Translations under genes and position numbers: made by a program | From: CAYPJE01 sp964410945 | GTDB lineage: Bacteria > Fidelibacterota > Marinisomatia > Marinisomatales > TCS56 | Direction of reading: 5' to 3' | NCBI GenBank assembly: GCA_964410945.1 | Contig: CAYPJE010000002.1 | Coordinates: forward strand, 80,055 to 144,054 | Length of the DNA: 64,000 nt | The notes under the pieces: generated by a model | Told to the model about the DNA's origin: nothing | What the model saw: the letters and a program-made list of their open reading frames with translations, nothing else | Database searches by the model: none | Shown here: positions 17,078 to 24,238 of the stretch, one piece after another | Layout of the letters: the number at the start of each line of letters is the position of its first letter | Position numbering within the stretch: the first letter of the stretch is position 1

Positions 17078-17961
17078 ACGAACGTGAAGTAATAATTATC
17101 GGTGCCGGTCCGGCCGGAATTGCTGCCGCGATCCAGTGCCGGCGGATGGGATTGGAACCGCTGATCTTTGAAAAGAGTGAAATCGGAGGACTTCTCAGAA
17201 ATGCAAACCTGGTTGAAAATTATCCTGGTTTTCCGGTTGGAATAAAGGGCGTCGATCTGGTTAATACCTTCAAACAGCAGTTGGCCGTTAACAGAATAGA
17301 AGTCGTTCCTGCCGAAGTTACCGGTTTGGATTTTAAGAATGATCTGTTTTCCGTAATGGCGGGTGGTAAAACAATATTGTCTAAAAGAGTGATAGTGGCA
17401 ATCGGGACGAAGCCGGTCCAAACGGAATTAGAGATTCCTCAGCCGGCGGAAGGATTGGTGTTCTATGAAGTTTATCCCCTGCTGGACAGGCGCGAGGATA
17501 CAATTACAATTATTGGTGCCGGGGATGCGGCATTTGATTATGCCCTGTCTCTGGGACAGTCCAATGATGTCATTATTATTAACCGAGGGGAAATTACCAG
17601 GTGCCTTCCATTGTTGGTGCAGTGTGTTTCTCAATCGAACCGGATTAGGTATTGGAGTAATACCACAGTCACGGAAATTGATGTTCAAAAAAATGGTAAA
17701 TTAGATTTAACCTGCCGGGGTCTTGAAAATTCGCATCAGATTGAAAGTGATTACCTGATATATGCAATTGGCCGTCAGCCTGAGCAGTTGCATTTATCGG
17801 ATGCCATCGGGGACAATTCGGCCCGGCTAATGGCCGAAAGACGCTTGTTTTTCATTGGCGACATAATAAATGGTCGGTACCGGCAGACTTCGATTGCCGT
17901 TGCGGATGGCGTCAAGGCAGCCATGCAGATATATGAAGCAGTTGGCAGGGAAGACAAATGA
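17074..17961 (+). CDS. Thioredoxin-reductase-like FAD/NAD(P)H oxidoreductase lacking CxxC
   Basis: Two-dinucleotide-binding-domain flavoprotein: FAD motif GAGPAGIAAAIQ (residues 8-19), NENYPGFP-like segment (VENYPGFP), NAD(P)H motif IGAGDAAFDYA, and the FAD-closing GDIINGRYRQTSIAVADGVKAA region. Thioredoxin reductases carry a CxxC between the two FAD halves; here the segment VYPLLDRREDTI has none. It therefore cannot be a classical thioredoxin reductase and may pass electrons to another partner, such as the radical SAM protein encoded next. It overlaps genes on both sides by four bases. Confidence 0.87.
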   Translation: MNEREVIIIGAGPAGIAAAIQCRRMGLEPLIFEKSEIGGLLRNANLVENYPGFPVGIKGVDLVNTFKQQLAVNRIEVVPAEVTGLDFKNDLFSVMAGGKTILSKRVIVAIGTKPVQTELEIPQPAEGLVFYEVYPLLDRREDTITIIGAGDAAFDYALSLGQSNDVIIINRGEITRCLPLLVQCVSQSNRIRYWSNTTVTEIDVQKNGKLDLTCRGLENSHQIESDYLIYAIGRQPEQLHLSDAIGDNSARLMAERRLFFIGDIINGRYRQTSIAVADGVKAAMQIYEAVGREDK

Positions 17962-18902
17962 AGATTCTTAAACAGGTGGGATCACCGGATATCGCCATGG
18001 TGTACCTGGCTGATTTGGGCGATGGGCGGCTGATCGAATTTGTCGAATCAGTCCAACCACCCAGGCCCCGGGAGGAGAAATGGGTCCACATAATTTCAAC
18101 TCTTCTGGGTTGCCCGGTAGGCTGTTCTATTTGTGATGCAGGGTATTATTATCAGGGAAAGCTCTCTGAAAAAGAATTATTGGACCAGATTGATTTCCTG
18201 GTGAAACGGCGTTACCCCGATGGGCGAATCCCTGCCCAACAGTGGAAAATTCAATTTGCTCGAATGGGGGAGCCAGCCTTCAATTCAAACCTGCTTAACG
18301 TTCTGGAAAAATTACCTCAGCGCTACGATGCTCCTGGGCTGATGCCCTCTGTATCGACTATTGCACCGGCGAACACCGATTCATTTTTTAGTCAATTACT
18401 GGCTATTAAAGATAAGTTTTATGCTCATGGAAATTTTCAGCTTCAGTTTTCGCTGCATAGCACCGACATGGAATACCGTAACCGGATAATCCCGATTAAA
18501 AAATGGTCATTTGAACGGATTGCCCGGTACGGAGAACAGTTTTATCGTACGGGCGACCGGAAAATCACCTTAAACTTCGTATTGGCTAAAGACACACCTT
18601 TTGAACCAGGTTTACTGTCCAGGTATTTCGATCCTGACCGGTTTCTGATTAAGATAACACCCTTGAATCCCACCTATCGCTCAATGGAAAATCGTCTTGT
18701 TACCAGAATAGAGCCTTCAGTAGCTGACAAGGATATAGTAGAATCTGTAGAAAATGCCGGGTTTGAAGTAATTATAAGTATCGGCGAGCCGGAGGAAAAC
18801 CTGATTGGCAGCAATTGCGGACAGTATGTCCAGACCCACCTGCGAAACGCGGAGCCAATATCATCGGGTTACAGCTATCAGGTGGTAACGCCTGATACTT
18901 AA
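17958..18902 (+). CDS. RlmN/Cfr-like radical SAM protein without RlmN N-domain
   Basis: 314 residues. The [4Fe-4S] motif CPVGCSIC (C52, C56, C59) follows STLLG, as in RlmN/Cfr. FARMGEPAFN, PSVSTIAP, FSLHSTD and ITPLNPTYR follow in RlmN order. A conserved second active-site cysteine is C287 in GSNCGQY, equivalent to the methyl-carrying Cys of RlmN. The resolving cysteine seven residues before the cluster motif in RlmN is Ile45 here, and the N-terminal RNA-binding domain is missing. It is thus probably not a ribosomal RNA methylase; methylation or another radical step on a small substrate is possible. Overlaps the flavoprotein gene by four bases. Confidence 0.8.
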   Translation: MKILKQVGSPDIAMVYLADLGDGRLIEFVESVQPPRPREEKWVHIISTLLGCPVGCSICDAGYYYQGKLSEKELLDQIDFLVKRRYPDGRIPAQQWKIQFARMGEPAFNSNLLNVLEKLPQRYDAPGLMPSVSTIAPANTDSFFSQLLAIKDKFYAHGNFQLQFSLHSTDMEYRNRIIPIKKWSFERIARYGEQFYRTGDRKITLNFVLAKDTPFEPGLLSRYFDPDRFLIKITPLNPTYRSMENRLVTRIEPSVADKDIVESVENAGFEVIISIGEPEENLIGSNCGQYVQTHLRNAEPISSGYSYQVVTPDT

Positions 18903-19058
18903 GCTGTTATCGAGGCTTGGAATGCCACGTTCTTTCCCTTGTAATGGGGTGCTGCCACCCGGTAATTTCCGCTTTGTATTTTTAAATGAATAATCCATGA
19001 TGCAGAACACCGGATCACACATGGCCGGTAGCTGAATCAAGGGCAACAAGGAAGAATT

Positions 19059-20528
19059 ATGTCTAAAGGTGTGACACCTCAGAGTAAAGATTATGCCGCC
19101 TGGTATACGGATGTTGTAACTAAAGCCGGCCTGGCTGATTATGGCCCGGTAAAAGGTACTATGGTAATTAAACCGTACGGTTATTCGCTGTGGGATAATA
19201 TTAAGGAAGCATTCGATAAAATGATCAAGGAAACCGGTCATGTAAATGCTTATTTCCCGCTTTTTATTCCCAAATCCTACCTGAGCCAGGAAGCCGACCA
19301 TGTGGAAGGTTTTGCCAAGGAATGCGCCGTCGTTACCCATACCCGGCTCAAAGCCAGTCCCGATGGCGGGGTCGTTGTCGATCCCGATTCCAAGCTTGAG
19401 GAAGAGGTCATTGTCCGCCCGACTTCTGAAACGGTGATCTGGTCCCTGTACAAAAAATGGATTCAATCCTACCGTGATTTACCGCTGCTGATCAACCAGT
19501 GGGCCAATGTAGTCCGCTGGGAGATGCGTACCCGTCTGTTTTTGCGTACCACCGAATTCTTGTGGCAGGAGGGCCATACCGCCCACGCCACAGCGGAAGA
19601 GGCGGAAGAGGAAACATTACTGATTTTGGAGTTGTACCGCCGCCTGGCCGAGGATTTCCTGGCCATGCCGGTGCTCACCGGTGTCAAATCGGAAGCCGAG
19701 AAATTTGCCGGGGCCGAACATACGTACTGTATCGAAGCAATGATGAAAGACAAGAAAGCCCTCCAAGCTGGTACATCCCACAACCTGGGACAGAATTTTG
19801 CCCGTGCCTTTGGCGTCACTTTCCAGAATAGGGATAATCAGGAGGAGCTTGTTTATGCTACCAGCTGGGGTGTGAGCACAAGGCTGGTTGGCGCCGTCAT
19901 TATGACCCATGGTGATGATAAAGGCCTGCGTTTGCCGCCCCGGATTGCACCAACCCAGGTGGTGATAATCCCGATTGCCCGCAAGGAAGATCAGAAACAG
20001 CAGGTGGCCGATTATCTCGAGCCGATCATGGCAGAATTGAAGAAACTGGGTGTTCGCGTACATGTGGATGAACGCGATGAATCACCTGGTTTCAAATTCA
20101 ATGACTGGGAAATGAAGGGCGTTCCCCTGCGGCTGGAAGTCGGCCCCCGGGATGTCGAAAATGGTAAAGCCGTGCTGGCGCGCCGTGATAACGGTGAAAA
20201 ATCGATTTTGGACAAAGATAAATTAGTTGGCCTGATCCCCGGACTGCTGGATGAGATCCAGGAGAGTCTGTTCGAACAGGCCAAGGCCCACCGGGAAGCG
20301 AATACCTTTGAGGTGGATACCTATGCGGAGTTTAAAGACATCATTGCTAATAAAGGTGGTTTTGTGAAATGCGGATGGGATGGTACCACTGCGACCGAAA
20401 TGGCGATTAAGGACGAGACAAAAGCTACGATTCGCGTAATACCATTCACTGAAAAACCAGACGGCTTAAAATGTATTTACAGTGGTAAGCCGGCGCAACA
20501 CGAAGTCATCTTTTCAAAAGCTTATTAG
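19059..20528 (+). CDS. proS: Prolyl-tRNA synthetase, archaeal/eukaryotic type
   Basis: Class II synthetase charging tRNA-Pro. It has the short ProS layout without the bacterial editing insertion: motif 1 region (KPYGYSLWDNIKEAFDKMI), motif 2 WANVVRWEMRTRLFLRTTEFLWQEGHTAH, motif 3 and anticodon domain (APTQVVIIPI), and the C-terminal zinc-type domain ending in the characteristic terminal tyrosine (FSKAY). 489 residues, usual for this type. Upstream 156 bases (18903-19058) hold no gene and only a weak 5-bp hairpin. A strong hairpin follows at 20531-20563. Confidence 0.96.
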   Translation: MSKGVTPQSKDYAAWYTDVVTKAGLADYGPVKGTMVIKPYGYSLWDNIKEAFDKMIKETGHVNAYFPLFIPKSYLSQEADHVEGFAKECAVVTHTRLKASPDGGVVVDPDSKLEEEVIVRPTSETVIWSLYKKWIQSYRDLPLLINQWANVVRWEMRTRLFLRTTEFLWQEGHTAHATAEEAEEETLLILELYRRLAEDFLAMPVLTGVKSEAEKFAGAEHTYCIEAMMKDKKALQAGTSHNLGQNFARAFGVTFQNRDNQEELVYATSWGVSTRLVGAVIMTHGDDKGLRLPPRIAPTQVVIIPIARKEDQKQQVADYLEPIMAELKKLGVRVHVDERDESPGFKFNDWEMKGVPLRLEVGPRDVENGKAVLARRDNGEKSILDKDKLVGLIPGLLDEIQESLFEQAKAHREANTFEVDTYAEFKDIIANKGGFVKCGWDGTTATEMAIKDETKATIRVIPFTEKPDGLKCIYSGKPAQHEVIFSKAY

Positions 20529-20530
20529 AA

Positions 20531-20563
20531 ATGGATGCCACCCCTCAAAGGGATGGCATCCAT
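20531..20563. terminator. Hairpin between proS and recO
   Basis: atggatgcca (20531-20540) pairs perfectly with tggcatccat (20554-20563). There is no T-run, so termination is uncertain; it may act as an mRNA end stabiliser. recO begins eight bases later. Confidence 0.55.
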
Positions 20564-20571
20564 AAATAACT

Positions 20572-21258
20572 ATGATTGTCCAGACACCGGCCATTGTCCT
20601 AAAAAGTTTTCCATATGGTGATACCAGTCTGGTTGCACGCTGTTTTACCCGTGAAATGGGCCGGGTCAGTATAATCGCGCGTGGTGCCCGACGCCAGAAA
20701 TCACCCCAGGGTGCCTACCTTCAACCGATGGGTTATATTGATCTGGTCTTTTATAATAAAACTACCCGCGAGCTGCAGACCGCTTCCAAAATGTCTTTTC
20801 TAGGCAGCTGGCCCGGGATTATGGCAGATTTAAAGAAAATAACTTATGGCCTGGCAATTGTTGAACTGACCGACCGCACCCTAAGGGACCACGACCCCCA
20901 TGCAGGTTTATTCAATAAACTGATACAGGTTTTACAAATATTGAATGATCGTACCGATCACCTGAATCTGGTCTTCTGGTATTACCAGGTCCAGCTGCTG
21001 ACCAGCCTTGGTTTTCAACCTGATCTCTATTACCGGCAATTGCCGGGATTCACCCTGCCTGATCCGGCAGCCGGGCCAAACAGCCGGCAGATTCTGGAGG
21101 ACTTACAGGCTTGTACTCCGGATTCTATCCCCGACTTTGCGGTGAATTCAGCCGACCGCAAGGCAATCAGTGAATTCATTACGGCCCAAATCAGATATCA
21201 TTTCGAGGATATTAGCGAGTTGCATTCCTTGCAGGTATTGAAACAAATTCTGGATTGA
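20572..21258 (+). CDS. recO: DNA repair protein RecO
   Basis: RecFOR mediator that loads RecA on SSB-coated gaps. The N-terminal OB fold is clear (TPAIVLKSFPYGDTSLVARCFTREMG, then IIARGARRQKS), followed by the helical C-terminal domain (PYxxxLVFWYYQVQLLTSLGFQP). The zinc-binding cysteines of some RecO proteins are absent. 228 residues, normal. Its stop overlaps the next gene start (TGATG). Confidence 0.92.
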   Translation: MIVQTPAIVLKSFPYGDTSLVARCFTREMGRVSIIARGARRQKSPQGAYLQPMGYIDLVFYNKTTRELQTASKMSFLGSWPGIMADLKKITYGLAIVELTDRTLRDHDPHAGLFNKLIQVLQILNDRTDHLNLVFWYYQVQLLTSLGFQPDLYYRQLPGFTLPDPAAGPNSRQILEDLQACTPDSIPDFAVNSADRKAISEFITAQIRYHFEDISELHSLQVLKQILD

Positions 21259-22133
21259 TGACAGGTAAAATGATTAAAGGAATCCTGCGGGTTGAAGAAA
21301 ACCGGTCCTGGGTTGAAGACGACCAAGGTGTAAAATACCTGACCGATGACCTGATCTGGGATGGTTATATCAAGCATTGGTGCAACCGGCCGGTTTGTGC
21401 CCGCCACCTGCCGCAGGCCGATTATAAAACCCGTCGGCCGATTGTTATCATGTGGCCTGATGAAGCACCGGCCAGTGAACCATTTGTAGAATTATATTAT
21501 AATGAACGTCTGGTGAAATATTCCGCCTCCACCTTTGGCCATAATGCAATTAATGTGAACGGACAAATCTATAATTTCTCCCACCTGGTGAATGAAAATG
21601 AAGCCATGACCCCGGAAGAGTATTTTTATCGTCCGGCCCTGGGCGAGTTTGCCCCGTCTCCGCGCAATGGTAAGTTTGAGATTCTGGAGGATGGGACGGC
21701 CTATTTTGATAAATTCGGCCGCAACTTCATGCGGGCAATTCATGTTACTCGTATCACTGGTATCGATACGGAAAAACTGGCCGCCATTTATGATAATGAG
21801 CTTGAAGTGATCCATAATACCCCGGTTGATCCAAAGAGACCGGAAAAATACCCTGATTTTAATTTTTTCACCCGCAGTTGCAGCACTATGATCCGTGACG
21901 GTCTGCGGAAATATGAATTTAAAGAGATTGGTGGATTTCTGCCCCGCGATATGTATGTGAGTGCCACGGCGGTTTTGCTGAAGGCAGCCGAACATGGGGA
22001 AATTGCTGTCGAACTATATCAAAAGCCGCAACTGATGGTTCCGGAGGCGGAACCCAGCGCTCTCACCCCACTTTATAACCCACTGAACCGCTGGCGGATC
22101 AGGAACTTTCCTCGAGTAGGGGCATCCAACTGA
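21258..22133 (+). CDS. Uncharacterised protein, candidate permuted papain-like (NlpC/P60 superfamily) fold
   Basis: 291 residues from the ATG at 21258 (a TTG at 21255 is also in frame). It has no signal peptide or membrane segment. A histidine-containing stretch TFGHNAINVNGQIYNFSH (H95) comes before a cysteine in FFTRSCSTMIRD (C208). That His-then-Cys order is the hallmark of circularly permuted papain-like families, so a cysteine peptidase or amidase is a reasonable guess. The assignment rests on motif appearance only. It sits between recO and a rhomboid protease, one base from the latter. Confidence 0.6.
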   Translation: MTGKMIKGILRVEENRSWVEDDQGVKYLTDDLIWDGYIKHWCNRPVCARHLPQADYKTRRPIVIMWPDEAPASEPFVELYYNERLVKYSASTFGHNAINVNGQIYNFSHLVNENEAMTPEEYFYRPALGEFAPSPRNGKFEILEDGTAYFDKFGRNFMRAIHVTRITGIDTEKLAAIYDNELEVIHNTPVDPKRPEKYPDFNFFTRSCSTMIRDGLRKYEFKEIGGFLPRDMYVSATAVLLKAAEHGEIAVELYQKPQLMVPEAEPSALTPLYNPLNRWRIRNFPRVGASN

Positions 22134-22134
22134 C

Positions 22135-22959
22135 ATGCGTTATCAGTTCCAGTCAGAACACGGACAGTTTTCCTTCAAGCCCCGCATGTTTACCGAGGCC
22201 ATCAAGGTCTTGATCATTGTCAACGTAGGTATTTTCCTGCTGAATTCACTGGCCCGTAATACTTTTGATCTGGCGGTTATTTTCGGTCTGTCATCCGATA
22301 CGGTCTGGCCCCTGATCTGGCAGCCGGTGACCTACATGTTCATGCACGGCAATATCTGGCACGTACTGATCAATATGTTTGTACTGTGGATGTTTGGTAC
22401 CGAAATGGAATCGATGTGGGGCAAGAATGAATTCCTGAAATATTATTTTACTACCGGTGTCGGTTCAGGTTTGATCTGGCTGCTGTTTAACCTGGGCAAT
22501 TCAAACACGATCCTGATCGGTGCCAGTGGCGCCGTATATGGTATTCTACTGGCCTTTGGGATGATGTTTCCCAACCGAACCGTTTACATCTATTTTCTAT
22601 TCCCTGTGAAGGTTAAGTATTTTGTGATATTCATTGGCGCCATGGCGTTTATCTCATCGCTGGGATCGGGCAGCAATATCAGTCATATCACCCATCTGTC
22701 GGGTATGGTAATCGGGTACTTCTATTTGAAATCCGACTGGCATTTTAAAAAATGGCGTTTTTCGTTTCATAAAAAATATACTGAATTCAAGACCCAATCC
22801 AAGGAGCGTAAACAGGATCAGAAAGCTCGCTACCAGCAGGAGATTGATGAAATTCTGGATAAAATCAATCGTGTAGGTTACGCTGGTTTGACCAAGGAGG
22901 AGCAGGAACGGCTCTATAACGCCAGCCGGAAATTATCCCGGGAGCAGAGCGGGGATTAG
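22135..22959 (+). CDS. Rhomboid family intramembrane serine protease
   Basis: Six hydrophobic helices with the catalytic serine S131 in GASGAVYG and histidine H187 in HITHLSGMVIGY; the HxxxxHxxxN region (H71...N80) is also kept. Rhomboids cleave transmembrane substrates within the inner membrane. A ~75-residue basic/acidic, probably helical cytosolic tail follows the last helix. The ATG lies one base after the preceding stop. 274 residues. Confidence 0.93.
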   Translation: MRYQFQSEHGQFSFKPRMFTEAIKVLIIVNVGIFLLNSLARNTFDLAVIFGLSSDTVWPLIWQPVTYMFMHGNIWHVLINMFVLWMFGTEMESMWGKNEFLKYYFTTGVGSGLIWLLFNLGNSNTILIGASGAVYGILLAFGMMFPNRTVYIYFLFPVKVKYFVIFIGAMAFISSLGSGSNISHITHLSGMVIGYFYLKSDWHFKKWRFSFHKKYTEFKTQSKERKQDQKARYQQEIDEILDKINRVGYAGLTKEEQERLYNASRKLSREQSGD

Positions 22960-22962
22960 TTT

Positions 22963-23085
22963 ATAGATGTTGGATTTTGGGGGTTGAATGTTGGATTAGT
23001 AACTGGCATTCTCATTTGACCTATAACCTTTACGTCCATCAACTTTTTCATCCACAATTCACAATCCAACATACAAAATCTCTTA
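22963..23085. repeat. Short element with inverted ATGTTGGATT termini
   Basis: The spacer after the rhomboid gene starts with atagatgttggattttgg (from 22963) and ends with the inverted counterpart caatccaacatacaaaatct (23062-23081). The same kind of termini bound the 31527-31978 element. The inside contains a reverse-strand start-like segment (MKKLMDVKV) that could be the relic of a four-helix-bundle ORF. It seems a small, internally deleted copy of that element. Confidence 0.5.
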
Positions 23086-24201
23086 GCGGACCAGGACGAT
23101 TTTCCCGGTTTCGGCATTTTTTCCTGTGATAACATTAATAAAATATATCCCGCTGGCAGTAGCCTGTCCATCTGAATTAACTCCATCCCAGGAAAACAGA
23201 TGCTGACCGGCATGTAAATCATAATCACCTAACTCACGGACGGTACGGCCATTTATATCATATATTTTTATGTTCACCGAACTGGTCTGGCTTAAGGTAA
23301 TCGAGAAATTGGTAGATGGGTTAAAGGGATTGGGCCAGGCCGGGCTTAAGATAAACACCGTGGGGTTGGTTTCAAAATCGGGGCTGGTCTCCGCGGTCGG
23401 ATCCCAGATCGCCGTCACAAATTCCGGTTGATCGATGAACGGATTTCGGTTGCCCTGAATAGCGAAGACGGCATTATTGCGGGCAGTTTCTTTTTCACTG
23501 ACCGGATCGGCACTGTGCCATTCCAGCAGCATGTCAACCGCCCAGGGATCAAGCTGGGCGCCATCGGTCATATCCGTGTTATCCCAACCACTGTCTTCGC
23601 CGTAATAGCGGGTAGCCATATAGAAATAGGTCCGGGCCAGATCGCCTTTGTAAGCATCGATGGGCTCAAATACAGTCCCGGAATAACCCGGGTATGAACA
23701 ACCACCAACCAGACTTCCATTCTGTGAAGTCCAGGTGGCAGAACCAACTTCACCGTAGGGGTAGTTCCCCCGGCGGTTGTTCACATAGCCATCGGTGGGA
23801 TACAGGTGGAAAAGGTCGGTGTTCATCGGCAGTTGTTCGTTGAACCAGCTTTTGGGAAAGGAATGCTCACGATTATAACAATCGCCTTCGCCGCCGTAAT
23901 TCCCGCATTGATTGCTGACGAAAGTGAATTCGTAGGGTGGCGTTCCCCCGGGGACATCGGAATACATATCCCAGACCTTGCCGTTATCTTTCTTATCCGT
24001 GGACTGAAAATGTGTCCACAGCGCGGAATAGGAAACAGTTGTATGGCCATCGATGATATTATGCAGGGCCGCCTGCAGTTCACTACCGGTTTTCCCCTGG
24101 GCTGAATCATAATAACCGTTGGGCGGCTGGGCATTGATCAAACTCAAGAACAGGATGGCTGCAAACCAATGTTTCAAAACAAATCGCATAATATGAATCA
24201 A
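23083..24201 (-). CDS. Secreted endonuclease I with C-terminal sorting domain
   Basis: Exported DNA/RNA-degrading nuclease of the EndA/endonuclease I family. A signal peptide (hydrophobic WFAAILFLSLINA) leads into the nuclease domain (residues ~28-265) with the catalytic motif DCYNREHSFPKSWF and downstream HLYPTDGYVNNRRGNYP. The last ~85 residues form an FCB C-terminal sorting domain: PAWPNPFNPSTNF, then VNIKIYDINGRTVREL, ending in GKIVLVR. Type IX or related secretion is therefore expected. A second endonuclease I gene lies directly upstream in the same direction, 37 bases away. Confidence 0.92.
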   Translation of the reverse strand: MIHIMRFVLKHWFAAILFLSLINAQPPNGYYDSAQGKTGSELQAALHNIIDGHTTVSYSALWTHFQSTDKKDNGKVWDMYSDVPGGTPPYEFTFVSNQCGNYGGEGDCYNREHSFPKSWFNEQLPMNTDLFHLYPTDGYVNNRRGNYPYGEVGSATWTSQNGSLVGGCSYPGYSGTVFEPIDAYKGDLARTYFYMATRYYGEDSGWDNTDMTDGAQLDPWAVDMLLEWHSADPVSEKETARNNAVFAIQGNRNPFIDQPEFVTAIWDPTAETSPDFETNPTVFILSPAWPNPFNPSTNFSITLSQTSSVNIKIYDINGRTVRELGDYDLHAGQHLFSWDGVNSDGQATASGIYFINVITGKNAETGKIVLVR

Positions 24202-24238
24202 TTTTAGCAGGTTTTACTAAGTCAGGTCAAGCACCGTC

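Noticed and set aside
17074..17961. Canonical thioredoxin reductase (trxB)
   Set aside because: The redox-active CxxC is absent.
16418..18902. Catechol siderophore biosynthesis cluster
   Set aside because: AMP-ligase-like and isochorismatase-like genes are adjacent, but the ligase lacks its P-loop, and no isochorismate synthase, dehydrogenase or NRPS is present.
18903..19058. T-box or other riboswitch before proS
   Set aside because: A short GGGTG/CACCC hairpin is present, but there is no T-box core, specifier loop or terminator/antiterminator pair.
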